Below the pieces are notes generated by a model, which was not told the DNA's origin, ran no database searches, and worked only from the letters and a program-made list of their open reading frames with translations. Of a DNA stretch of 64,000 bases, positions 18,601 through 25,612 are shown piece after piece. Every line of letters starts with the position of its first letter. Positions within the stretch are counted from its first letter, which is position 1. Source of the DNA: Planctomycetota bacterium (GTDB taxonomy: Bacteria; Planctomycetota; Phycisphaerae; Phycisphaerales; SM1A02); contig JADFSH010000001.1 of the NCBI GenBank assembly GCA_022560875.1, positions 1 to 64,000 of the forward strand, given 5' to 3'. Made by a program: the position numbers and the translations under genes.

Positions 18601-19298
18601 GTGGCGGCAATCCCCAGGTCGGTGGCGGTGGTGTCGCTTCCCGCGTTTTCCACCTTGAGCGTCGCAGTTCCGCTGGTGGTGTTGTCGGTGATGATAAGTC
18701 CGTCGCCCTTGGCGCTGGCGGTAACATTGATGCCGTCGGCGTTGTTGATGCGATCAAAGACTTCATCCAGAGTGATGACGTCCGTGAGATCGATTGTGGC
18801 TTTGTTTCCGTCCCCATCGGTGATGATGATTTTACCCCGATTGATGCCATTGCCACCATTCAGGGTCTCAAGCTGGCGGGTAGGAGCCAACGAACCTCTG
18901 CCGAACTCAAAATTAATTGACGTCAAGCCAAGAGGGGTCGAGTCGGTTGAGGCAAAGCCCTGGGAGAGTTTCTGACTGTTGGTCACCAGGCTGTTGATGA
19001 TGAACTTGTAGATCCCGGGAAGGGTTCCCGTCCCGGCGGTGGCAGCGAGGATGAGCTCATCACTGCTGGTGGCCAGAGTTGAACGGAAGATTGAATCATT
19101 TCGCATCGTCGTGATGGCATTGCCAAAATTAAGCAGTCGCGCATTGATATCCAACAGGGCCGTCTGCTGGGCGCGGAGGGACGCGATGCGATCCTGGATC
19201 CTGAATTTTCCCTGTGATTCGAGATTGATCAGGCTATCGATGAGGGATGCCGTGTCAATGCCGCTGATAAGTCCGATGCCGGTCGTGATGGTTCCCAT
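15657..19298 (-). CDS. fliD: Flagellar filament cap protein FliD, very long form with repeats
   Basis: The FliD_N domain (TTGIGLISGIDTASLIDSLI) lies at residues ~1-110 and the FliD_C domain (about 980-1210, with SVSTQFQFASQVGITVGSGG and a C-terminal coiled coil ELDERLLVRRARLQAQF). Together they mark the filament cap that guides flagellin assembly. At 1213 residues it is two to three times the usual length. The extra is at least six flagellin-hook IN-like repeats, each built as GxxITDxDGNxATxDL, then xLxDVIDRIN, then VTAxLxxDGLxITDxTxG, and closing in a degenerate xELGI. These would form extra surface-exposed domains. AAGGAAG precedes ATG 19298. Next gene downstream is fliS. Confidence 0.92.
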   Translation of the reverse strand: MGTITTGIGLISGIDTASLIDSLINLESQGKFRIQDRIASLRAQQTALLDINARLLNFGNAITTMRNDSIFRSTLATSSDELILAATAGTGTLPGIYKFIINSLVTNSQKLSQGFASTDSTPLGLTSINFEFGRGSLAPTRQLETLNGGNGINRGKIIITDGDGNKATIDLTDVITLDEVFDRINNADGINVTASAKGDGLIITDNTTSGTATLKVENAGSDTTATDLGIAATDGGAGDIDVTVNGVIQGSNINTIGLNTPLSSLNDGNGVLILDNVADFKINPKDGSPAINVDLGRVNAPITDSTLLADLNDGKGIFINDKDTDPDIRFIAKSPALDFSVDLTGAITVGDMRGRIATQTGGNITINIINGDHFQVENHNAGGAALEILGAGPDGTKTAVDLGILDESQGNTSQTFEGNMIVNLAKEPRAHTIQDVIDRINDDDENLGKVTASLSSDGVSLLITDNTGGGGTFQILESTLNTFAVHELGISTPGTGGTTRDGDRLIAALDSVFVANINGGNGLTVTGTVTLAGTTALSDLLQGAGITTNGNASSPDIFIQDRDGLTYSVEVDGLTTVQDLIDAFNTATGGVVTLSINGQSLRAENFSVGASNFQITDLNGASVATELGIVGDLDNLSGEIIDGVDTQPQGPVLGDSITLTDRNGNSVTVGSLDTFDSMSQIIDAINTQAAAAGPAVLITASLNSTGNGLKITDTSGGTSNLIVTGNAANSLGIDTVAGGVAKNEVIGTNLQLQYVSEGTALSELNYGRGVGTGSIKITDGLGASATINIGSDAVTLYDVITEINALTSAQGLKVNTRINDNGDGIIIESTYLPADSPFIPIKVEAAGGTTAADLNILGESATIDNAKIDGSYERSVTLDITDTLDDVVQKITDAKIPVNATVLNTGSLAAPFRLSLSSDIAGQRGELLVDTVGADLGFTTLVKGADAKIFFGADKPEDGFLITSSSNTVKDIVPGLTLDLLKTSSAPVTVNVTRDIDAVVDAVSNFVSTFNDVIGRIDQFDFFNVDSEERGILLGNSTTSQVRNLMFSTLGRRVESVSTQFQFASQVGITVGSGGQLTFDQQKFKDAYDNDRVAVENLFLALKSTTETEREVAPGVTVPETSTTTTSRGLAAIFSDLLDLFIDPITGIVTRADKGFSARIDNFTARVEELDERLLVRRARLQAQFLAMELALARLQGQNNALFSLTSNVALAL

Positions 19299-19317
19299 GC
19301 GGGCTTCCTTGCGGCCG

Positions 19318-19524
19318 TCAGGCGGCTTTGCTCCACCCGTTGTTGTTGTTGCGGCGATCTTGGTATGCCATGCTTAAATGTCCCGACTTCCTCAGCACAA
19401 GAATGTCAGATGCCCATGACACTAGCACACGCCGAAAGGCGCGGTGCGACACCCTCAGAGCACGGTCGGCATCCGTTGCTGACGGAGCCGCCAAAGCGTC
19501 TTTCTTCAAAACCTCGTCGTCCAT
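19318..19524 (-). CDS. Small hypothetical protein upstream of fliD (doubtful)
   Basis: A 68-residue open frame from ATG 19524 (a TTG at 19602 would give 94), in line with fliD and ending 19 bases before it. It contains RVLVSWASDILVLRKSGHL and an Asn run (NNNN) near the end. No known domain is recognised and the ribosome site is weak. Position in the flagellar operon is the only argument for it being real. Confidence 0.3.
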   Translation of the reverse strand: MDDEVLKKDALAAPSATDADRALRVSHRAFRRVLVSWASDILVLRKSGHLSMAYQDRRNNNNGWSKAA

Positions 19525-19717
19525 GGCGAGACTCAACCCTATATTCGATGCAAACTGCGCGCCTTTGTCGTTTCCCGGCCCGGACTCGGGCACGGGCGAC
19601 AAAACATGCTCTCTTTATGAAGTATCCAACCCATCGGCGATTTCTCGATCATGCTTTGCGCGATCGTCTGATAACTACGCGCATTTCCTGCGCGATGACA
19701 CGATGCGAGAGGCGCAC

Positions 19718-19750
19718 AAAAAACCTCCCGTGGAATGCACACGGGAGGTT
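19718..19750 (-). terminator. Rho-independent terminator of the AT-hook gene
   Basis: A perfect 11-base stem (19722-19732 with 19740-19750) and 7-base loop, read on the minus strand, is followed by six U. It lies 22 bases beyond the stop at 19772. Confidence 0.88.
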
Positions 19751-19771
19751 GATCTGGTCTCGAAATACGAT

Positions 19772-20296
19772 TCAGGCAGCCGTGTACATACCCCTGGAAA
19801 CCTTCTTGAAGACCTTCTTCTTACCGAGTAGCGTCTGGTTGACGATGGTTCGGAAATTGGGGCTTGTCGTCTTGTAACCGTTTTTCTGCACGGCGATAGC
19901 GACATCAGTCACGGACAAGGTTCTAGACTTCAAGGTCTTCGCCAGGGCTTCCACAAGGTTGGAGGTATTGCGGGGTCGCTTTCGAACTCTTGTGGCACGT
20001 CCACCGGCATACGCGCGGCTTGACCGGGCTCTCATTGCCTTACGGGGACGTCCCCGCTTTGCCCTTGAACTTCCAGGGGATTCATAATTGGCAATCTCAA
20101 CATCGAGGGCATTGAGTTGCTCTAAAAGTCGATCACGTTTGACCAGCAACTCCCCCAGAAGACGCTCGCGACGTGCAAGTTCCTTTTCCAGAGCGGCGGT
20201 GGATGTCTTCGCCAGATGGGATGTCCGGCCTCGGGGGCGTCCGGCACCTTTTTTTCTGGAAGGAGCTCGCTTTCGCGTCTTCTTCTTCTTGGCCAT
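19772..20296 (-). CDS. AT-hook / winged-helix DNA-binding protein (histone H1-like architecture)
   Basis: A very basic 174-residue protein. In order: a Lys/Arg-rich start (AKKKKTRKRAPSRKK), an AT-hook GRPRGR near 20, a coiled coil at ~32-72, a second AT-hook RGRPRKAM near 82, and a C-terminal helix-turn-helix-like domain (~108-174, TLSVTDVAIAVQKNGYKT then KKVFKKVSRGMYT) resembling HARE/HB1-type winged helices. AT-hooks bind the minor groove of AT-rich DNA, so it probably acts as an abundant nucleoid or chromatin-like protein. It is monocistronic, with AAGGAT before ATG 20296 and its own strong terminator. Confidence 0.72.
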   Translation of the reverse strand: MAKKKKTRKRAPSRKKGAGRPRGRTSHLAKTSTAALEKELARRERLLGELLVKRDRLLEQLNALDVEIANYESPGSSRAKRGRPRKAMRARSSRAYAGGRATRVRKRPRNTSNLVEALAKTLKSRTLSVTDVAIAVQKNGYKTTSPNFRTIVNQTLLGKKKVFKKVSRGMYTAA

Positions 20297-20566
20297 GATT
20301 CAAAAATCCTTCGTAAGTGAGAAAAGTAAGAAAGAATCTCACCCTCACACAAGGGTGAATCTGAAATCTTATATGCTCCGCTCCCCCGACACAACCGCCG
20401 ATTTCAATTGATGACCGGGGGAGAATTTTATGCCGCGATTCATCCCTTTGCCTGATATGGTTTTCCATTATCCGGCATCAACAACGTCATAAAAGTTAGC
20501 CAACTCTAGTTTGTATTAACGAAAGTGGGTGCGTTGCGACACAGTTTGCGTTCCGTTTTCAATGCG

Positions 20567-21565
20567 TCATTCACTTTCAAATTGAAGAAGCCGCATAATT
20601 CCTTCAAAATGGTCAATATCAAAAAAATCAATCACCAGCTTTCCCGATCCGCTTTTTCTGCCGGGAATGATTTTGACTTTGGTTCCCAGATGCTCGCCCA
20701 GGCGACGCTGAAGATTTTCGAGTTGGGGGCTTAACGGCATGTTCCTGGTCGTAGAAGCTAGTTTCTCCGGGCTGGACTTGATATTTCTTGCCCGGCGCTC
20801 GGTTTCCCTGACCGACCAGCCTGAACGCACCGAATTTTCGGCAAGAGAACGCCGCATTTCATTATTAGTAATTCCTAATAACACTTTCCCATGCCCCATC
20901 GTCAATCTGCCATCTCGAATAGCGCCCTTACAAAAGGAATCCAGCTCATTGAGACGAAGGTGGTTTGTGATATTCGTGCGATCCAGACCGAGACGAGCGG
21001 CAAGTTCCTGATGGGTCATGCCGTATTCATTGATCAGTCGCATAAAAGCTTCAGCCCGCTCGATGGGGTTGAGATCTTCCCGCTGAATATTCTCAATAAG
21101 TGACCATTCCGCAGTTCTCTCGTCATCGACTTCCCGTAGGATGGCGGGAATTGTCTCGAGATTGATCATCTCCGCGGCCCTCCAACGACGCTCACCCGCA
21201 ATGATCTCATATTTCTGATCCCCTTTTCCTCGCCGAACGAGGATGGGCTGCATGAGCCCCGCGGAACGAATGGATTCCGCTAATTGCCGAAGAGACTCTT
21301 CATCAAAGTGTTGTCGAGGTTGTCCAGGCCGTGGGAGAATATCCCCAACCCGTAACATAACGATTTTGTGCGAGTCGTCTGGACGGGTATGACTTTCAAG
21401 TGGAGTATTCACGTCATGAGAAGTTGCTAGAGCAGGGGTATTCTGCTTGATGCCGGGTATTTCCTCGGAGGTCGTCTCCACTTCAACCGGTGTCGAAATC
21501 AAACTGGTTAGACCCCTGCCGAGTCTTCGCTGTTTCGTTTTTCCTGTTTTCTTTTTTGTAACCAT
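20567..21565 (-). CDS. parB: Chromosome-partitioning protein ParB
   Basis: CTP-dependent DNA clamp that loads at parS and spreads to organise the origin region. In order: basic N-terminus with RRLGRGLTSLI (the ParA-contacting segment), the CTP-binding ParB/Srx domain (QPRQHFDEESLRQLAESI, GERRWRAAE), the NIQREDLNPIERAEAF block, the parS-reading helix-turn-helix (MTHQELAARLGLDRTNITNHLRL) and the C-terminal dimerisation part. 332 residues is slightly long because of an ~35-residue Thr/Glu-rich insert after the N-terminal motif. AAGGAG precedes ATG 21565. No parA is in the window. Confidence 0.95.
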   Translation of the reverse strand: MVTKKKTGKTKQRRLGRGLTSLISTPVEVETTSEEIPGIKQNTPALATSHDVNTPLESHTRPDDSHKIVMLRVGDILPRPGQPRQHFDEESLRQLAESIRSAGLMQPILVRRGKGDQKYEIIAGERRWRAAEMINLETIPAILREVDDERTAEWSLIENIQREDLNPIERAEAFMRLINEYGMTHQELAARLGLDRTNITNHLRLNELDSFCKGAIRDGRLTMGHGKVLLGITNNEMRRSLAENSVRSGWSVRETERRARNIKSSPEKLASTTRNMPLSPQLENLQRRLGEHLGTKVKIIPGRKSGSGKLVIDFFDIDHFEGIMRLLQFESE

Positions 21566-21727
21566 CCGATTGACTCCTTGCCGCTGACTTTCGTCGTCTA
21601 TTCACATGCCGTCCACAGGGCTTGAGATGCTGCCTTGTCTATTTTAACTGAGTACGATAATTGGAGGCGAGCGTTGAATCGTTAGAAAACCCTCATTTGT
21701 AGACATGGATGGCAACCTGTTATGGCA

Positions 21728-21743
21728 TGTTCCACGTGGAACG
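21728..21743. promoter_or_regulatory. parS-like ParB-binding site
   Basis: TGTTCCACGTGGAACG contains the 14-base perfect palindrome GTTCCACGTGGAAC. It matches the widespread bacterial parS consensus TGTTNCACGTGNAACA at all but the last base. It lies 163 bases upstream of the parB start, the common position for parS. Confidence 0.85.
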
Positions 21744-21791
21744 TCAAATACATGAGGAAGTTACCATGTCATAATTTGCTCTACTAGCGAC

Positions 21792-21800
21792 TTATCCACA
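21792..21800. promoter_or_regulatory. Perfect DnaA box
   Basis: TTATCCACA is the exact high-affinity DnaA box, 49 bases from the parS palindrome. Only one perfect copy was found, so this alone does not make an origin. Confidence 0.45.
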
Positions 21801-21900
21801 CGAGAGCCCAGTTCTATTACGAGGGGATGCTCTCTTGAGTACTCTCGCTTTCCAGCCGATAGTTCAGTCGAATGCCGTCTTCCCTCACGAGGGAATAGTT

Positions 21901-22725
21901 ATGACTGAGCAATCTCTGGCAAATCAAGACACTGCTCCTCTGGAGCGAATCAATGAAGCCAAGGCTTCTCTTGCACCACTTACAGATGACCTGGAACACC
22001 TCCACCGATTAGCCACGATGGGCACTTTGACGGCTGGGGTTGCCCACGAGATCAACAATCTCCTCACACCTGTCCTGGGCTACGCCCAGTTGGCCATGGC
22101 GCATCCCGACGATGCTCAACTTGTCGAGAAAGCACTTACCAAAGCAGTCGCCGGCGTAAAAGCCGCAACTCGGATCGCTGAAATTATACTCGGTTTCACG
22201 TCAGACAATGACATCACACAAGAATACGCTGATATCGGGCGAGTCGTACAGGCCTCCCTCGAATGTCTGGCTCGAAAGCCGGATAAGAGCGGCATCCAGA
22301 TTATTATCCAAGTTCCTCCCGGATTAATGGCTAAGATCCCGCCGCTCTCGCTCCAGAATGTCCTGATCAACCTTATCATCAATGCCTGTCATGCACTCGA
22401 TGCGAATGCCGGGGGAACGGTAACGATTTCTGCCACATCCGGCTCGAAGGGCATGATCCTGATTCGCGTTCAGGATACAGGGCCAGGTATTTCGAAGGAG
22501 ATTGCAGATCGCCTGTTTGAGCCATTCGTCAGTTCAAAGAAAGAGGCAGTATTGTCGCTCAAACCACAAGAAAAGCAGGGGGGCTTTGGCTTGGGGTTGG
22601 CCATCTGTAAACACTTGATTGAAAGCGCCAATGGCAGCATCGCCGTCCACTCAGCTCCGGGATCAGGCACCACCTTCACAATCACACTACCTGTGCATCT
22701 CGAAGCACAAGCCAAAGCTGGATGA
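21901..22725 (+). CDS. Cytoplasmic sensor histidine kinase (NtrB-like), no input domain
   Basis: A 274-residue kinase: the dimerisation/phosphoacceptor H-box VAHEINNLLTPVLGYAQL with His near residue 55, then a HATPase_c domain with N-box LINLIINACHAL, G1 DTGPGI, F-box LFEPFVSSKK and G2 GGFGLGLAICKHLIE. There is no membrane segment and no clear PAS or GAF domain, so the signal probably comes from a partner protein. ATG 21901 with GAGGG upstream is preferred to a TTG at 21835. No response regulator is adjacent. Confidence 0.87.
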   Translation: MTEQSLANQDTAPLERINEAKASLAPLTDDLEHLHRLATMGTLTAGVAHEINNLLTPVLGYAQLAMAHPDDAQLVEKALTKAVAGVKAATRIAEIILGFTSDNDITQEYADIGRVVQASLECLARKPDKSGIQIIIQVPPGLMAKIPPLSLQNVLINLIINACHALDANAGGTVTISATSGSKGMILIRVQDTGPGISKEIADRLFEPFVSSKKEAVLSLKPQEKQGGFGLGLAICKHLIESANGSIAVHSAPGSGTTFTITLPVHLEAQAKAG

Positions 22726-23100
22726 ACGCGTATTTTGACGTATAAAGGAAGCAAGATACGCAAATTTATATCTAATTCAAGTAATTTACTGGAAATATAC
22801 CTGATATTGAGTCAATTGGCAGGCACCACCAACGCCGTCTTGTTCACGCATCGCAAAAGTCCGGCAGCTTCTAGTCCTTGGCATAACAGAATGACAGGAG
22901 TTCATCCGCTTGGATACGCTGGCAGGGCAGATCCAAGAGATTGTCGAATTGATACTCGCCGCAGACAATGCTAGTTTGCACTAATATTTAGTGATCGTGT
23001 TCTTGGCTACCCCGGTTATCCGGAAAGTGGAGCAGATCGATCAGTCTTCGACAAGGCAGGATATTCGGTAGCTACATCGCATGCGTGCTACCATGCGCTC
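22726..23100. other. Non-coding gap of 375 bases
   Basis: Between the kinase stop and the DciA-like start. Small open frames here lack coding character. A TTATCCGGA, a weak partial DnaA-box match, occurs near 23017. No terminator or RNA gene was recognised. Confidence 0.4.
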
Positions 23101-23454
23101 ATGCTCGATCCTATCAATGAGATCGAAAATCTTCGAGAATGGAGAAGCCGCAAGGGACGCGATCTCTCCATCATTGGGGCGGTCGAAGGTATCCAGACGA
23201 GTGCCCGCCAGTCGCATCGTAAGCTCGGGGAGTTGATTGACCTCTGGAATGAACTGCTTCCTGATGACCTTGCCCGGGCATCCAGACTACGAGGCATTCG
23301 CGGCGGTCTGTTACAGGTCGAAGTCGAATCATCTGCCAAGTTGTACGAAATTGATCGGCGATTGCGAGAAGGGCTCCTCCAGGAGCTGCGAAGCCGTTAT
23401 CATGGAACATTGGTACGGGTAAAATTACGATTGGAAGTGGGGGAGGATGCCTGA
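23101..23454 (+). CDS. dciA: DUF721 protein, DciA-like helicase loader
   Basis: A 117-residue protein with the DUF721 pattern: LGELIDLWNELLPDDLARAS, then GGLLQVEVESSAKLYEI, then RLREGLLQELRSRY. DciA proteins bind and load the replicative helicase DnaB in bacteria lacking DnaC/DnaI. Members are commonly near replication genes, which fits parB/parS 1.5 kb away. The reading is based on pattern resemblance over ~95 residues. Its stop overlaps the next gene's start by 8 bases. Confidence 0.68.
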   Translation: MLDPINEIENLREWRSRKGRDLSIIGAVEGIQTSARQSHRKLGELIDLWNELLPDDLARASRLRGIRGGLLQVEVESSAKLYEIDRRLREGLLQELRSRYHGTLVRVKLRLEVGEDA

Positions 23455-23722
23455 TCGCATCCAGTTGGGAAGAAACCCTGTCCAGATAGGCCAAAGTATG
23501 GCTCACTCCGATGCAATCCGGACGAATGGCAATGGCAAACCCAAACGCAGGTGGCCGGCGTGGATTCTCCTGCTGGCTTTTCTCCTCGTTTCCATCGAGT
23601 CGATCATCATCGCCCTGGTCTTCAAAGGGACACTGCTGATTCTTCTCGCCCCCGGCGGGGTGTGCTGGCTCCGAGCGATGGATCTCTGGCGGAAAATGAA
23701 TAAGACCGTCCGATTTGCATGA
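23447..23722 (+). CDS. Small membrane protein of unknown function
   Basis: 91 residues with two hydrophobic segments (WILLLAFLLVSIESIIIALV, then TLLILLAPGGVCWL). A basic stretch (KPKRRW) precedes the first, which suggests the N-terminus stays inside. ATG 23447 overlaps the DUF721 stop, indicating translational coupling. No family recognised. Confidence 0.6.
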   Translation: MPDRIQLGRNPVQIGQSMAHSDAIRTNGNGKPKRRWPAWILLLAFLLVSIESIIIALVFKGTLLILLAPGGVCWLRAMDLWRKMNKTVRFA

Positions 23723-23731
23723 GCCGCTTTT

Positions 23732-24148
23732 TCACACTCTCAACGAGTCAGGAACCGGGCATAATTTCCCATCGCGATCAAGACACGCCAGGGTTGTTTT
23801 CCCGGTGGCAAGCAGTTCGCCATTACGCCGCAATGCGTATTCGTGAGTGATTTTCACGTGACCAATCTTGCTCACCACACTTTCCAATTCGAGTAGATCA
23901 TCGTAAAGCGCAGGTTTTTTATAGCTGACTTCCAGAGCGACCACCGCCAGAAAGACTCCCGCGGCTTCGTACTCCCGATATGACCGGTCACTCGCCCGCA
24001 AGAGTTCCGTCCGGCCCATTTCAAACCACACGGGATACGTTGTGTGGTGCGCCACTCCCATCGGGTCGCATTCGCTGTAGCGGACGCGAATACGCATCTG
24101 ACCGGTCCTCTTTTCGCGGGCTTTCTCATCCTTCATCGAAGTGGGCAT
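23732..24148 (-). CDS. Acyl-CoA thioesterase, YbgC/4-hydroxybenzoyl-CoA type (hotdog fold)
   Basis: A 138-residue single hotdog domain. The family signature is YSECDPMGVAHHTTYPVWFEMGRTELL, with the catalytic Asp in ECDPMG and the substrate-binding WFEMGR. Such enzymes hydrolyse short acyl-CoAs and in E. coli sit with the Tol-Pal genes; no tol genes are seen here. Convergent with the small membrane protein (9-base gap) and 24 bases downstream of mnmE, probably the same transcript. Confidence 0.86.
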   Translation of the reverse strand: MPTSMKDEKAREKRTGQMRIRVRYSECDPMGVAHHTTYPVWFEMGRTELLRASDRSYREYEAAGVFLAVVALEVSYKKPALYDDLLELESVVSKIGHVKITHEYALRRNGELLATGKTTLACLDRDGKLCPVPDSLRV

Positions 24149-24172
24149 CCTTTTTCCCGGTGGACCTTCGTT

Positions 24173-25531
24173 TCATTTTCCTACACAAAATGAAGCAAAT
24201 ACAAGACCCAGCACCTCATCCGGCGTGATATCGCCGGCAAGGGCGGCAAGATCATCCAATGCCACCCGCATCGACGACGCGACCAGTTCCGGAGAAGTTA
24301 GTTGATACTCATTATGCTCCGGAGAGACAAGCTCAAGAGCTTCGCGTAGATTATTACGGGCTGAGCGTAAGGCCGCATCGTGGCGGGGGCGCAGGGCCAT
24401 GAGATCAGCTTCCAGGCTCACCGCACGATCGGCCATGCGCCGAGTAATGAGCGTTCGCAATTCGTCCAGACCCGCGCCGCTCTTTGCGCTCACGACCAGA
24501 TTGTATGACTTTATCCTCTTTTGGAGATCTCCTTTGGTTTGCACCACGATCTCTTTGCCTTGAATATTGGGGATATTTTCACCACATGGCACACAATACA
24601 GAATCAACTCCGCCCGACGCAGGGCTTCACCCGCGGCGGTCTGCATTTTCCGGTTGATCTCTGATTCCTCCTCCGCAGCCCCGGCGAGATCAACCAGCAT
24701 GACCTCCGCCTTGCCGTGAGCCGTGTCAATGGTGAGAGGCTCGGCGAGGACATCGCGCGTGGTGCCGGCGATCTTGGAGACCACGGCCCGTTCATGACCG
24801 AGCAGGGCATTAAACAGCGTGGACTTTCCCGCATTGGGGCGGCCTTGAAGTACCACCCAGGGAATTTCCTCCAGATGCTCCATACCCACCGATCGCTTGA
24901 GCTGGGCGTCTATTTGGTCATGGAGGGGGGAAAGACGCTTCTGCAGGTCGCCCGGGGTGATGGCAACGACATCCTCCTGGTCGGTGAAGTCGATTCCTGC
25001 CTCGACCAGGGCCAGTGCAGAGGCAAGATTCTCAGCGAGTTGCCGGGCAAACTTGCCCAGCGAGCCATCGCGAAGAAGCCCCGCCGCCCGCAACTGGGCA
25101 TCGGAGCAGGCGGCAATAGTCGCCTCAACCCCCTCGGCCTGGACAAGGTCCATTTTTCCATTGAGATACGCCCGGGCCGTGAACTCACCCGGTTCGGCGC
25201 GGCGGGCTTCGAGGTTTCGTAATCTGGCCGAGTCGAGCAGCCCGTCGATGATCCGCTCGAGCAGGACGGGATTACCCGTTGCCTGCAATTCAAGGCAGTT
25301 TTCCCCGGTGTAGGAGCGGGGAGCGGGGGCGATGAGGATGAAAGCGGGGAGTTCCACCCTCTCAAGATGCAGCCGGGAAGGGTGGAGGCCTCGCAGCATT
25401 GAGAGAGGTTGATCCATCGCGAGGTGAGGCTCAAACAGAGTCAGAGCATCGCTTCCGCTGACCCGGATAACACCCCGCAAGGCCCTTCCGGGGGGCGAGG
25501 CAACAGCCAGGATGGTCGAGACGGTATCCAC
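24173..25531 (-). CDS. mnmE: tRNA uridine-5-carboxymethylaminomethyl modification GTPase MnmE
   Basis: With MnmG it modifies U34 of certain tRNAs. Domains: tetrahydrofolate-binding N-terminal domain (~1-115, with EARRAEPGEFTARAYLNGKM), a helical domain, an inserted G domain (~225-375) and the C-terminal FCVGK that supplies the catalytic Cys. G motifs: P-loop GRPNAGKS at 230-237 and GTTRD at ~256-260 are standard. G3 is DLAG instead of the usual DTAG, and G4 is TKGD instead of NKxD. 452 residues is normal. GTG start at 25531. Confidence 0.93.
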   Translation of the reverse strand: MDTVSTILAVASPPGRALRGVIRVSGSDALTLFEPHLAMDQPLSMLRGLHPSRLHLERVELPAFILIAPAPRSYTGENCLELQATGNPVLLERIIDGLLDSARLRNLEARRAEPGEFTARAYLNGKMDLVQAEGVEATIAACSDAQLRAAGLLRDGSLGKFARQLAENLASALALVEAGIDFTDQEDVVAITPGDLQKRLSPLHDQIDAQLKRSVGMEHLEEIPWVVLQGRPNAGKSTLFNALLGHERAVVSKIAGTTRDVLAEPLTIDTAHGKAEVMLVDLAGAAEEESEINRKMQTAAGEALRRAELILYCVPCGENIPNIQGKEIVVQTKGDLQKRIKSYNLVVSAKSGAGLDELRTLITRRMADRAVSLEADLMALRPRHDAALRSARNNLREALELVSPEHNEYQLTSPELVASSMRVALDDLAALAGDITPDEVLGLVFASFCVGK

Positions 25532-25612
25532 GACGGGATCATACCTGTATGCAGGCTATATTCTGTGAACCCGATGAGCCCTGAGCATAAGCTAGCGAGC
25601 CTATATGGCTAC

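Noticed and set aside
15657-19298. Adhesin or RTX protein, because of repeated NDGNG-like motifs
   Set aside because: FliD_N and FliD_C domains at the two ends and fliS next door identify it as the filament cap.
22735-22974. Possible small gene after the histidine kinase
   Set aside because: No ribosome site and no protein-like sequence.
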